NCBI GenBank assembly: GCA_964406375.1
Contig: CAYORM010000043.1
Coordinates: forward strand, 1 to 22,561
Reading direction: 5' to 3'
From: CAYORM01 sp964406375
GTDB taxonomy: Bacteria > Pseudomonadota > Alphaproteobacteria > DSM-16000 > Inquilinaceae
Length of the DNA stretch: 22,561 nucleotides
Shown: piece after piece, positions 1 through 7,279 of the stretch
Layout of the letters: every line of letters begins with the position of its first letter
Numbering within the stretch: the first letter of the stretch is position 1
Program-made: the position numbers and the translations under genes
Notes under the pieces: model-generated
Told to the model about the DNA's origin: nothing
What the model saw: the letters and a program-made list of their open reading frames with translations, nothing else
The model's database searches: none

Positions 1-317
1 TCTATATCGGCGACGCCATGGAGGAGAACGTCGACGAGCTGGCCGACAAGGCCGGCAAGCTCGGCCTGCGCGGCGTGCCGGTGTTCGTGTTCCAGGAAGG
101 CGCCGACGCGGTGGCGGAACGCGCCTTCCGCGAGATCGCGCGCCTGTCCAGGGGGGCGTGGTTCCGCTTCGACCGCAGCGCGGCGGCGGCGCTTTCAAAG
201 CTTCTTTCGGCGGTGGCCGTGTTCGCCAGCGGCGGCCTCGCCGCGCTCGAGGCGCGGAACAGGCCCGAGGACCGGCTGATGATCGAGCACCTGAAGAAGG
301 CGGGCGGCCGCGAATGA
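1..317 (+). CDS. VWA domain-containing protein, C-terminal part (5' end outside the window)
   Basis: The reading frame is open from the first bases (codons begin at position 3) and stops with TGA at 315-317, leaving about 104 residues of a longer protein. The visible part starts with YIGDAMEEN and continues with a hydrophobic strand (GVPVFVFQEG), a helix with AFREIARLSRGAWFRFD, and a helix around LLSAVAVFASGG. This looks like the last strands and helices of a von Willebrand factor A fold. I recall alphaproteobacterial proteins of this type, annotated only as VWA domain-containing, directly upstream of a membrane J-domain protein. The metal-binding (MIDAS) residues would lie upstream of the window, so metal binding cannot be judged. 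The stop overlaps the next start (ATGA), so the two are probably co-translated. Function is unknown. The family call is by similarity in memory and should be treated as moderate. Confidence 0.6.
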   Translation, partial: YIGDAMEENVDELADKAGKLGLRGVPVFVFQEGADAVAERAFREIARLSRGAWFRFDRSAAAALSKLLSAVAVFASGGLAALEARNRPEDRLMIEHLKKAGGRE

Positions 318-1009
318 CGGTGATGTTCTATCTGGTTGCCGCGCTTCTGGTCATCGGGGCGCTCGGCGCGGTCTTCCTGCGCCTCGACCCCGCCCGCGTC
401 GCCGGAAGCCTGCGTCTGGCCGGGCCGGTCCTCGCCGGGCTGGCCGGCATCGGGCTGATGCTCGTCGGCCGGGCCGGGCTCGGCGGCATGCTGATCTCGG
501 GCGCGCTCGCCTGGCACCTGCGCTCGCGCCGGGCCAAGCCGGCGCGCAGGACGCCCGGCAGGCGGTCGACGGTGAGGACGGCGGCGCTGGAGATGGAACT
601 CGATCACGACAGCGGCCTGCTGGAGGGCGTGGTGCTCGCCGGCAGGCACGAGAGACGCGAGCTGCGCGACCTGCCGCTGGAGGATCTGCTGGAGCTCGCC
701 CGCGACCTCTCGGCCGACGCCGAGAGCCTGCAGCTACTTGAAACCTATCTTGACAGCCGTTTTCCCGTCTGGCGCGACCACGTTCAGGCGGATGCGGACC
801 GGCGGCAGGCTGGCGCGCCAGGTTCTGGCGCCATGACCAAGCAGGAGGCCTACGAGATCCTTGGTCTTGAAGCGGGGGCGAGCGCTGCGGAAATCCGCAA
901 GGCGCATCGCCGCCTGATGCAGCGCCTGCACCCCGATCTCGGAGGCTCCTCTTTCCTTGCGGCGCGGATCAATGAGGCCAAGGAAGTTCTGCTGGATGGT
1001 CACAAGTAG
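314..1009 (+). CDS. Membrane-anchored J-domain (Pam18/TIM14-like DnaJ) protein
   Basis: 231 residues, starting at the ATG that overlaps the upstream stop (ATGA). The first 75 residues hold two or three hydrophobic segments (about residues 3-22, 34-50 and 52-68). A basic, cytoplasmic middle region follows, then a short C-terminal J domain at about residues 174-231. The J domain has the diagnostic HPD tripeptide at residues 206-208, followed by LGGSSFLAARINEAKEVLL. An N-terminal membrane anchor with a C-terminal J domain lacking G/F and zinc regions is the layout of mitochondrial Pam18/TIM14 and its alphaproteobacterial relatives. The expected role is to stimulate DnaK ATPase activity at the inner membrane; the client is unknown. 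The middle segment, about residues 75-170, matches nothing I recognise. The VWA neighbour may be a partner (inference from coupling). Confidence 0.8.
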   Translation: MTVMFYLVAALLVIGALGAVFLRLDPARVAGSLRLAGPVLAGLAGIGLMLVGRAGLGGMLISGALAWHLRSRRAKPARRTPGRRSTVRTAALEMELDHDSGLLEGVVLAGRHERRELRDLPLEDLLELARDLSADAESLQLLETYLDSRFPVWRDHVQADADRRQAGAPGSGAMTKQEAYEILGLEAGASAAEIRKAHRRLMQRLHPDLGGSSFLAARINEAKEVLLDGHK

Positions 1010-1045
1010 CTCCCCTTCGACGCGTGACGGGACCGGGCGCGGGCG

Positions 1046-2443
1046 CTAGAGCTGCGCCGCGAAACAATCGATCTTCTGCTTCTTGAGCGCGTTGCAGGCG
1101 CTCCATGCCTGGTTCTTCGAGGCAAAGCCCCCGAAGCGCGCGCGGTAGTAGATGGTGCCCTTGTTCTCGAACTCCTCGATGAAGGCGTTCGCGGAGCCGA
1201 GGATGCCGGATGCCTCCTTGCCGGTGCGCACCAGCGCGGCGAAGGCCTCGCTCTGCGACGGCGACGAGGCGATCTGCACCGCCCAGCCGGACTGCGGGGT
1301 CGATGCCGTCTGCATCGGGTCGATGGCGGCGGAGAAGCGGTCGTCGGCGGCGGCCGGCACCGGGACGGGCGCGGAGGGAACCGGCGCGGCCGCGGCGGGC
1401 GCAGGCGTCGGGATCGCGGCGCGCGGCGTCGGCGCATAGGCGGTGACGGTCGCAGCCGCCTCGGCGCCTTCGGCGGCCGGGCGGAAGGCCGGCAGCGGAA
1501 TGTTGGTGCGCGGCAGCGCCACGGCCGCGGCCGCCACGGCGGTCGTGCCGGGCGTGAGCTTGCGCGAGGCGACGAGCGGGCCGTTGTCCTTGCGCGAGGC
1601 GCGCGGCAGGTGCTCGCGGATCAGCGCCGCCATGTGGTCGTCGCGGCTCTTGCCCGACTGGCCGCCCATCACCACGGCGACGACGGAGCGGCCGTTGCTG
1701 CGCACGGAGGTGACGAGGTTGAAGCCGGAGGCGCGGGTGTAGCCGGTCTTGATGCCGTCCACGCCCTCGATGCGGCCGAGCAGGCGGTTGTGGGTGGAGA
1801 TGCGCTGCTTGCCGTAGGCGAAGGAGCGGGTCGCGAAATAGTCGTAGCGGCGCGGGAAGTGCTCGCGCAGCGCGACGCCGAGGATCGCCATGTCGCGGGC
1901 GGTCGTATACTGCTGGGCGTTCGGCAGGCCGTGGGCGTTGCGGAACTGCGTCGAGTTCATGCCGAGCTGCTTGGCCTTGGCCGTCATCATCCGCGCGAAA
2001 TTGGCCTCCGAGCCGCCGATGAGCTCGGCGATGGCCGTCGAGACGTCGTTGGCCGAGCGGGTTACCAGCGCGCGGATCGCCGTCTCGACGGTGATGGAGC
2101 CGCCGGCCTTGACGCCGAGCTTGGTCGGCGGCTCGGAGGCCGCGTTCCTGGAGAACGGCACCTGCGTCTTCTCGGTGATGCGTCCGGACTCGATCGCCTC
2201 GAAGATGAGGTAGATCGTCATCATCTTGGTGAGGGAGGCCGGATAGCGCCGGGCGTCGGCATTGCGCGAGAACAGCACCTGGCCGGTGTTGGCGTCGATG
2301 ACATAGGCCGCGTAGCGCGAGTTCGCCGCTGCCTGGCCGGTCATGCCCGCGGCGATGAACGTCGCCGCCAGCAATACGATGAGAAGCCTTGCCTGTGTGG
2401 TGAATTGCGAAAGAAAGCTCGCCGACGCTTTACGCACACCCAT
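1046..2443 (-). CDS. D-alanyl-D-alanine carboxypeptidase (peptidase S11) with C-terminal SPOR domain
   Basis: 465 residues from the ATG at 2443; an in-frame GTG at 2452 is an alternative start, and neither has a strong ribosome-binding site. A signal peptide or anchor lies at about residues 18-40 and leads to the periplasm. All three S11 penicillin-binding motifs are present: SLTK at residues 70-73 (nucleophile Ser70, Lys73), SAN at 130-132 and KTG at 232-234. The enzyme should trim the terminal D-Ala from peptidoglycan pentapeptides. A long Ala/Pro-rich linker follows (about residues 310-380). The last 75 or so residues look like a SPOR domain (GWAVQIASSPSQSEA to the end), a fold that binds denuded glycan at division sites. 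This DacA/PBP5-like plus SPOR arrangement is common in Rhizobiales. It is transcribed divergently from the phasin gene and converges on the J-domain gene with 36 bp between stops. Confidence 0.93.
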   Translation of the reverse strand: MGVRKASASFLSQFTTQARLLIVLLAATFIAAGMTGQAAANSRYAAYVIDANTGQVLFSRNADARRYPASLTKMMTIYLIFEAIESGRITEKTQVPFSRNAASEPPTKLGVKAGGSITVETAIRALVTRSANDVSTAIAELIGGSEANFARMMTAKAKQLGMNSTQFRNAHGLPNAQQYTTARDMAILGVALREHFPRRYDYFATRSFAYGKQRISTHNRLLGRIEGVDGIKTGYTRASGFNLVTSVRSNGRSVVAVVMGGQSGKSRDDHMAALIREHLPRASRKDNGPLVASRKLTPGTTAVAAAAVALPRTNIPLPAFRPAAEGAEAAATVTAYAPTPRAAIPTPAPAAAAPVPSAPVPVPAAADDRFSAAIDPMQTASTPQSGWAVQIASSPSQSEAFAALVRTGKEASGILGSANAFIEEFENKGTIYYRARFGGFASKNQAWSACNALKKQKIDCFAAQL

Positions 2444-2520
2444 ACCCGTCACGCTTATTCGTTGCTGGAAACCGGAAGGCGCCTGTCCACGCCGTCGGGG
2501 GCAACGATAGCGGCGAGGCC

Positions 2521-2543
2521 GTTACCAATCCGTTTATGGTAAC
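2521..2543. promoter_or_regulatory. Inverted repeat in the carboxypeptidase/phasin intergenic region (candidate operator)
   Basis: GTTACCA (2521-2527) and TGGTAAC (2537-2543) are perfect inverted 7-mers separated by 9 nt. The stem can extend through flanking GGCC on both sides if one bulged C is allowed. There is no T run after it on either strand, so it is not an intrinsic terminator. It lies 78 nt upstream of the carboxypeptidase start and about 75 nt upstream of the phasin -35 box. A dimeric regulator site is the simplest reading; the regulator is unknown. Confidence 0.4.
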
Positions 2544-2618
2544 CGGCCCGTTCACCATTTCGATCAACTTCAAATTAACGGCCGGAGGGCTGCCGTCCCG
2601 GCATCGAATCGGCGGCCC

Positions 2619-2647
2619 TTGACATATTGTGCAGTGCAACATAAATA
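2619..2647 (+). promoter_or_regulatory. Sigma-70-type promoter of the phasin gene, with TGCA repeats
   Basis: A perfect -35 box TTGACA (2619-2624), a 17-nt spacer and TAAATA (2642-2647) form the best housekeeping-type promoter in the window. It would start transcription near 2654, about 46 nt before the phasin ATG. The spacer and the start region carry three TGCA words (2630-2633, 2635-2638 and 2651-2654), the last two followed by A. TGC-rich repeats over phasin promoters are the kind of target described for the PHB-responsive repressor PhaR. That this is a PhaR site is inference. Confidence 0.65.
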
Positions 2648-2699
2648 GGGTGCAACGCATTCAAGATGCGCCACCGCCCTCAATGAAAGGAACCCGACA

Positions 2700-3029
2700 A
2701 TGGTTCAGTCGCTGGAAGACGCCGGCAAGGCCGGCAAGGAATTTTTCGATGCCGGCCTGAAGAACTTCGCCGCGCTGTCGAAGAACGTGCAGGCTCTCGC
2801 CGTCGAGGCCACCGAGTATTCGCGCAAGGCCTTCGAGGAAGGCGCGGCCACGCTGGAGAAGCTGGCTTCCGCCAAGTCGCTCGAGAAGGCCGTCGAGATT
2901 CAGACCGATTACGCCAAGCAGGCGTATGAGGGCTTCGTCGCCCAGACCTCGCGCGTCAGCGAGCTCTATGCCGAGATCGCGAAGGAGGCCTACAAGCCCT
3001 TCGAGTCCTTCGTCGCCAAGGCGAAGTGA
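2700..3029 (+). CDS. Phasin family protein (polyhydroxyalkanoate granule-associated)
   Basis: 109 residues, almost entirely amphipathic helix, with no signal peptide, no cysteine and many Ala, Lys and Glu. The pattern (SLEDAGKAGKEFFDAGLKN, then KNVQALAVEATEYSRKAFEEGAATLEKL, then FVAQTSRVSELYAEIAKEAYKPFES) is that of Phasin_2 family proteins, which coat PHA granules in the cytoplasm and control their size and number. The start is supported by an AAAGGAA stretch (2686-2692) upstream of the ATG. It has its own promoter and terminator, so it is monocistronic. Its position next to clpS-clpA and a D-Ala-D-Ala carboxypeptidase is a common Rhizobiales arrangement. The exact granule partner cannot be seen, and no PHA synthase gene is in the window. 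Confidence 0.92.
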   Translation: MVQSLEDAGKAGKEFFDAGLKNFAALSKNVQALAVEATEYSRKAFEEGAATLEKLASAKSLEKAVEIQTDYAKQAYEGFVAQTSRVSELYAEIAKEAYKPFESFVAKAK

Positions 3030-3075
3030 TCGCAAGCCGCGATTCGTCGTTCCGGGCCTTCGGGTCCGGCAACAG

Positions 3076-3107
3076 ACCCGGCCCGCTTCCGCGCGGCCGG
3101 GTTTTTT
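3076..3107 (+). terminator. Rho-independent terminator of the phasin gene
   Basis: ACCCGGCC (3076-3083) pairs with GGCCGGGT (3095-3102). CGC/GCG pairing extends the stem inward past one unpaired C, and the loop is TTCC. The stem is followed at once by six T residues (3102-3107). It begins about 46 nt after the phasin stop codon. Confidence 0.88.
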
Positions 3108-3173
3108 GCTTTCGCCGGGCGCCCGCAGCCGGCTGACGGCACGGTATTTCGGCGGCAAGGCCGGACGGCCATA

Positions 3174-3201
3174 TTGTCAGCGCGAAAGAAGGGCTTAAAA
3201 T
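3174..3201 (+). promoter_or_regulatory. Candidate promoter of clpS-clpA
   Basis: TTGTCA (3174-3179), a 16-nt spacer and TAAAAT (3196-3201) each match the sigma-70 consensus at 5 of 6 positions. It lies between the phasin terminator and clpS. Transcription would begin near 3208. No convincing heat-shock sigma box was seen. Confidence 0.5.
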
Positions 3202-3219
3202 TCACGCAGGAGTGCCTAC

Positions 3220-3243
3220 ATGTCGCACCCAGGCAGGGTGTGA
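3220..3243 (+). CDS. Possible seven-codon leader ORF upstream of clpS (MSHPGRV)
   Basis: An ATG at 3220 is preceded by a good Shine-Dalgarno match GCAGGAG (3207-3212 region, 7-nt spacing) and opens a seven-residue frame ending in TGA at 3241-3243. The clpS ribosome-binding site begins immediately after this stop. Such an arrangement could couple clpS translation to the leader or be chance. If transcription begins at the promoter proposed above, the mRNA would have almost no sequence before this ribosome-binding site. Only conservation would make it credible. Confidence 0.2.
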   Translation: MSHPGRV

Positions 3244-3255
3244 AGGAAGGATGAC

Positions 3256-3627
3256 GTGACGACCGGCGGGCAAACCATGTCTGGCTTCGCGGCAAGGATG
3301 CAGGGTGACGAGGAACGCGGCGGCGGTCCGGGACGGGGCACGGCCGTCATCGCGCGGACGCGGCCGAAGACCAAGAAGCCGTCGCTCTACCGCGTCCTCA
3401 TCCTCAACGACGACTACACGCCGATGGAGTTCGTGGTCCACGTGCTGGAGCGTTTCTTCCAGAAGGACCGCGAGGCGGCGACGCGCATCATGCTGCATGT
3501 CCACAACCACGGAGTGGGGGAATGCGGGGTCTATACATACGAGGTCGCCGAGACCAAGGTGGCCCAGGTGATGGACTTCGCCCGACAGCACCAGCATCCG
3601 CTTCAATGCGTGATGGAAAAGAAATGA
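3256..3627 (+). CDS. clpS: ATP-dependent Clp protease adaptor ClpS
   Basis: 123 residues if the GTG at 3256 is used. That start has a strong purine-rich site (GAAGGAAGG, 3242-3250) five nt upstream, whereas the in-frame ATG at 3277 has none. ClpS binds proteins with N-terminal Leu, Phe, Tyr or Trp and delivers them to ClpA. The substrate pocket signature is clear: NDD at residues 51-53, PMEFVV, and the His of HVHNHG near residue 83, matching the Asn-Asp...His set of E. coli ClpS. The C-terminal core (residues 40-123) is complete, and the first 40 residues are a flexible Gly/Arg-rich tail. ClpA follows after 8 nt. The adjacency to clpA suggests this is the ClpS1-type paralogue of the two usually found in alphaproteobacteria (inference). 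Confidence 0.95.
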   Translation: MTTGGQTMSGFAARMQGDEERGGGPGRGTAVIARTRPKTKKPSLYRVLILNDDYTPMEFVVHVLERFFQKDREAATRIMLHVHNHGVGECGVYTYEVAETKVAQVMDFARQHQHPLQCVMEKK

Positions 3628-3635
3628 GGTTCTGA

Positions 3636-5960
3636 ATGCCGGCATTCTCCCAAGGCCTCGAGCGGGCGCTCCATCAGGCGCTCACCTTCGCCAACGAACG
3701 CCATCATGAGTATGCGACGCTGGAGCATCTGCTTCTGGCGCTGCTCGACGACGCCGACGCGGCGGCCGTCATGCGGGCCTGCAACGTCAATCTCGAAGAG
3801 TTGAAGCAGACCGTTCTCACCTACATCGACACCGAGCTCGACAACCTCGTCACCGGCTACGACGAGGACTCCAAGCCCACGGCCGGCTTCCAGCGCGTCA
3901 TCCAGCGCGCGGTGATCCACGTCCAGTCCTCGGGCCGCGAGGAGGTGTCGGGCGCCAACGTGCTCGTCGCCATCTTCGCCGAGCGCGAGAGCCACGCCGC
4001 CTACTTCCTGCAGGAACAGCAGATGACCCGCTACGACGCGGTCAACTACATCTCGCACGGCATCGCCAAGCGGCCGGGCGCCTCCGAGACCCGCGCCCCG
4101 CGCGGCGCCGAGGAGGAAAGCCACGGCCAGCAGGGCGGCGAGGGCGAGGAAGGCAGGAAGAAGCAGCAGCAGGACGCGCTGACGGCCTACTGCGTCGATC
4201 TCAACGCCAAGGCGCGCGCCGGCAAGATCGACCCGCTGATCGGCCGCGACAGCGAGATCAACCGCACCATCCAGGTGCTGTGCCGCCGCTCCAAGAACAA
4301 CCCGCTCTATGTCGGCGACCCCGGCGTCGGCAAGACGGCGATCGCCGAAGGGCTGGCCAAGCGCATCGTCGAGGGCGACGTGCCCGAGGTGCTGCTCGAC
4401 GCCACTATCTTCGCGCTCGACATGGGCACGCTGCTCGCCGGCACCCGCTACCGCGGCGATTTCGAGGAGCGGCTGAAGCAGGTGGTGAAGGAGCTGGAGG
4501 ATTTCCCCGGCGCCATCCTGTTCATCGACGAGATCCATACGGTGATCGGCGCGGGCGCGACCTCGGGCGGGGCGATGGACGCCTCGAACCTGCTCAAGCC
4601 GGCGCTCTCCTCCGGCGCGATCCGCTGCATCGGCTCCACGACCTACAAGGAGTTCCGCCAGTTCTTCGAGAAGGACAGGGCGCTGGTGCGCCGCTTCCAG
4701 AAGATCGACGTCAACGAGCCGACCGTCCCGGACACGATCGCGATCATGAAGGGGCTGAAGCCCTATTTCGAGGACTTCCACAAGGTCCGCTACACCAACG
4801 AGGCCATCAAGGCCGCGGTGGAGCTGTCGGCGCGCTACATCAACGACCGCAAGCTGCCGGACAAGGCCATCGACGTCATCGACGAGACCGGCGCCTCGCA
4901 GATGCTGCTGCCGGAGGGCAGGCGCAAGAAGACCATCGGCATCCGCGAGATCGAGGCGACCATCGCCACCATGGCGCGCATTCCGCCGAAGACCGTCTCG
5001 GCCGACGACGAGAAGGTGCTGGCCAATCTCGAGGCCGAGCTGAAGCGCGTCGTCTACGGCCAGGACACCGCGATCTCCGCGCTCGCCTCCTCGATCAAGC
5101 TGGCCCGCGCCGGCCTGCGCGAGCCGGAGAAGCCCATCGGCTGCTACCTGTTCTCAGGCCCGACCGGCGTCGGCAAGACGGAAGTCGCCAAGCAGCTCGC
5201 CGCCTCGCTCGGCGTCGAGCTCCTGCGCTTCGACATGTCGGAATACATGGAGCGCCACACCGTCTCGCGGCTGATCGGCGCGCCTCCCGGCTATGTCGGC
5301 TTCGACCAGGGCGGCCTGCTGACCGACGGCGTCGACCAGCATCCGCATTGCGTGCTCCTGCTCGACGAGGTCGAGAAGGCGCATCCGGACCTGTTCAACA
5401 TCCTGTTGCAGGTGATGGACCACGGCAAGCTGACCGACCACAACGGCAAGCAGGTCGATTTCCGCAACGTGATCCTGATCATGACGACCAATGCCGGCGC
5501 CGCCGACCTGACCCGCCAGTCGATCGGCTTCGGCGCCGGGCGCAAGGACGATGCCGACAGCGAGGCGATCAACCGGATGTTCACCCCGGAGTTCCGCAAC
5601 CGGCTCGACGCGGTGATCCCCTTCGCGCATCTCTCGCCCGAAATCGTCGCGCAGGTGGTCGACAAATTCGTGCTGCAGCTCGAGGCGCAGCTCGCCGACC
5701 GGCGGGTGGCGATCGAACTGAGCCCGGCGGCCCGGCTGTGGATCGTCGACAAGGGCTATGACGAGCTCTACGGCGCAAGGCCGATGGCCCGGGTGATCCA
5801 GGAGCACGTCAAGAAGCCGCTCGCCAATGAGCTGCTGTTCGGGGTGCTCACCAAGGGCGGGCAGGTCCGCGTCGACGTGGCGCCCGACGGCAAGTCGCTG
5901 GTCTTCGCCTATGGCAGCGCCGCGGAGAGCGCGAAGGAAAGGGAGACCGAGCCCGCCTGA
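3636..5960 (+). CDS. clpA: ATP-dependent Clp protease ATP-binding subunit ClpA
   Basis: 774 residues, the normal length for ClpA. It is a cytoplasmic AAA+ unfoldase that feeds ClpP and accepts N-degron substrates from ClpS. The N-terminal ClpS-binding repeat domain spans about residues 1-145. An acidic, Gln-rich linker (about 150-180) follows. AAA+ module 1 has Walker A GDPGVGKT at 227-234 and Walker B ending in Asp298-Glu299. AAA+ module 2 has Walker A GPTGVGKT at 508-515 and Walker B ending in Asp577-Glu578. There is no ClpB-type middle coiled coil. The gene starts 8 nt after clpS and ends before a strong terminator, so clpS-clpA form a two-gene operon. clpP is not in the window. Confidence 0.97.
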   Translation: MPAFSQGLERALHQALTFANERHHEYATLEHLLLALLDDADAAAVMRACNVNLEELKQTVLTYIDTELDNLVTGYDEDSKPTAGFQRVIQRAVIHVQSSGREEVSGANVLVAIFAERESHAAYFLQEQQMTRYDAVNYISHGIAKRPGASETRAPRGAEEESHGQQGGEGEEGRKKQQQDALTAYCVDLNAKARAGKIDPLIGRDSEINRTIQVLCRRSKNNPLYVGDPGVGKTAIAEGLAKRIVEGDVPEVLLDATIFALDMGTLLAGTRYRGDFEERLKQVVKELEDFPGAILFIDEIHTVIGAGATSGGAMDASNLLKPALSSGAIRCIGSTTYKEFRQFFEKDRALVRRFQKIDVNEPTVPDTIAIMKGLKPYFEDFHKVRYTNEAIKAAVELSARYINDRKLPDKAIDVIDETGASQMLLPEGRRKKTIGIREIEATIATMARIPPKTVSADDEKVLANLEAELKRVVYGQDTAISALASSIKLARAGLREPEKPIGCYLFSGPTGVGKTEVAKQLAASLGVELLRFDMSEYMERHTVSRLIGAPPGYVGFDQGGLLTDGVDQHPHCVLLLDEVEKAHPDLFNILLQVMDHGKLTDHNGKQVDFRNVILIMTTNAGAADLTRQSIGFGAGRKDDADSEAINRMFTPEFRNRLDAVIPFAHLSPEIVAQVVDKFVLQLEAQLADRRVAIELSPAARLWIVDKGYDELYGARPMARVIQEHVKKPLANELLFGVLTKGGQVRVDVAPDGKSLVFAYGSAAESAKERETEPA

Positions 5961-5982
5961 ACCCGGCCGGTCCCATTGGAAC

Positions 5983-6014
5983 GGGGCGGCGCCGAGCGGC
6001 GCCGCCCCTTTTTT
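5983..6014 (+). terminator. Rho-independent terminator of clpS-clpA
   Basis: GGGGCGGCGCC (5983-5993) pairs perfectly with GGCGCCGCCCC (5998-6008) around a GAGC loop, and six T residues follow (6009-6014). It lies 22 nt after the clpA stop. On the minus strand the stem has no T run, so it is not an efficient intrinsic terminator for the converging stress-protein gene, although it may still assist. Confidence 0.92.
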
Positions 6015-6023
6015 GTTCCGGCG

Positions 6024-6515
6024 TCAGGCCAGGACGTCGATCTGTTCGGCGGTGAGGTTGCCGGGGATGATCGTCAGCGGCACGCGCAGCCGTGCCAGGG
6101 CCCTCGCCGTCGTCAGATACTGGATCAGGGGGCCCGGCCCCTTGGAGGAGACATCGGCGCCGAGCACAAGGACCGAGATCGTCGGCTCCTCCTCGATCAA
6201 GGCCAGAAGTTCCTCCCGCGCGCTGCCTTCGCGGATATGCAGGATCGGGATGGTGCCGGTGAGCTGGTTGACCTCCTTGGCGACCCGCAGCAGCAGCTGC
6301 TCGGCCTCCTGGCGCCGCTCCTCGCGCAGCACTTCCTCGACCGCGCCCCATTGCTGGATCTCGTCGACGCCGACGACCAGCAGAAGCGCCACCCGTCCGC
6401 CGGTGTGAAGGGCCCGGCGACAGGCGAAGCGCAGGGCGGCCCGCCACTCCTCCGTCGTGTCGACGACCACGAGGAAGACGCGCGGCGTGCCGCCGGACGG
6501 ATGCTCCTCGGCCAT
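6024..6515 (-). CDS. Universal stress protein family protein
   Basis: 163 residues, cytoplasmic, with the alternating strand and helix pattern of the UspA fold: RVFLVVVDTTEEWRAALRFACRRA (first strand and helix), RVALLLVVG, a helical stretch with many Glu, IPILHIREGSAREELLALI, ISVLVLGAD and VPLTIIPG. The ATP-binding signature of MJ0577-type Usp proteins (G-x2-G-x9-G-S/T) is not present after VLGAD, so it is more likely of the UspA-like class that does not bind ATP. An ideal Shine-Dalgarno site (AGGAGGA) precedes the ATG. It is the last gene of the TauE / TIGR02186 / Usp unit, 14 nt after the preceding gene. Its target is unknown. Confidence 0.82.
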   Translation of the reverse strand: MAEEHPSGGTPRVFLVVVDTTEEWRAALRFACRRALHTGGRVALLLVVGVDEIQQWGAVEEVLREERRQEAEQLLLRVAKEVNQLTGTIPILHIREGSAREELLALIEEEPTISVLVLGADVSSKGPGPLIQYLTTARALARLRVPLTIIPGNLTAEQIDVLA

Positions 6516-6529
6516 GCTGTTCCTCCTGG

Positions 6530-7279
6530 TCAGGCCCGCCTGAACACGACGCTCGCGAGCCAGCCGGCGAAAATCGCCAGCATGACCGCCGCGAGGCCGT
6601 AAAGCGCCGAATCGCTGCGGGCGAATTCGTAGATCCGGGCGCCGAGCCCGACCTTGGTGACGATGAGCGGCGTCGTCTGCGCGCCCACCACCTGTCCGTC
6701 GCGGATGAGGTACACCTCCACCGCGTACTGCCCCGTCGGGACATTGGCGGGGATCGTCAGCGTGGTGCGGAACAGCCGGCCGGACAGGAAGATGACCGGC
6801 TCGGTCGCTCGTACATAGAGGTAGTCGGCCTGCATCCGACGGACCAGTGCCTCCTCGAAGACGGCAAGCGTCTCAGCATCCAGCCCCTGGCCGTCGAGCG
6901 GCGTCACCGGCACGTTCTCGAGCCCGATGGCATGCCGGGCCAGCACCGCCGGATCCGCGAGTTCCTCGATCGGTCGGCTGCTCGCCACGCTGTAGAAGCT
7001 GGGCACGCCGGCGAAGGTCAGGCTGTCGCGATTGACCCAGATCCCGGCGACACGCGCCTTCTCGCGGATCGTCACGGTGCGCGGCGGGCCCCGCACCACG
7101 ACGGCCACGTCCCCCTCGCCCTCCACCGCGCCGAACAGCACGACCCGCGTGCCGGTGAAGCCGGTATTGATGGTGATAGCGTGGTCGGTGAGATCGGCCA
7201 GCAACTCCTGCGCCTGCCCCGGGCGCGCCACCGCCAGCATCACCAGGACGAAGCCGAGGACGACGGCCGCGCGGCTCAC
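6530..7279 (-). CDS. TIGR02186 family protein (Alph_Pro_TM, putative membrane-anchored periplasmic protein)
   Basis: 249 residues from a GTG start that overlaps the upstream TauE stop (GTGA). An N-terminal signal peptide (about residues 1-23, ending near GQAQ) is followed by a periplasmic beta-rich domain (DHAITINTGFTGTRVVLFGAVE, then DVAVVVRGPPRTVTIREKARVAGIWVNRDSL). A second beta-rich part ends in LTIPANVPTGQYAVEVYLIRDGQVV. A C-terminal membrane helix (about 225-245) closes with VVFRRA. This is the TIGR02186 family of alphaproteobacteria, which regularly accompanies a TauE/SafE permease. The function is unknown. The layout suggests an accessory subunit that contacts the permease from the periplasm (inference). 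Confidence 0.82.
   Translation of the reverse strand: MSRAAVVLGFVLVMLAVARPGQAQELLADLTDHAITINTGFTGTRVVLFGAVEGEGDVAVVVRGPPRTVTIREKARVAGIWVNRDSLTFAGVPSFYSVASSRPIEELADPAVLARHAIGLENVPVTPLDGQGLDAETLAVFEEALVRRMQADYLYVRATEPVIFLSGRLFRTTLTIPANVPTGQYAVEVYLIRDGQVVGAQTTPLIVTKVGLGARIYEFARSDSALYGLAAVMLAIFAGWLASVVFRRA

Noticed and set aside
3603..4781. Long open frame on the minus strand opposite clpA (392 codons)
   Set aside because: It is the reverse-frame shadow of clpA in high-GC DNA. Its translation is low-complexity Leu/Ala/Glu/His/Arg with no domain, and the plus-strand gene is certain.
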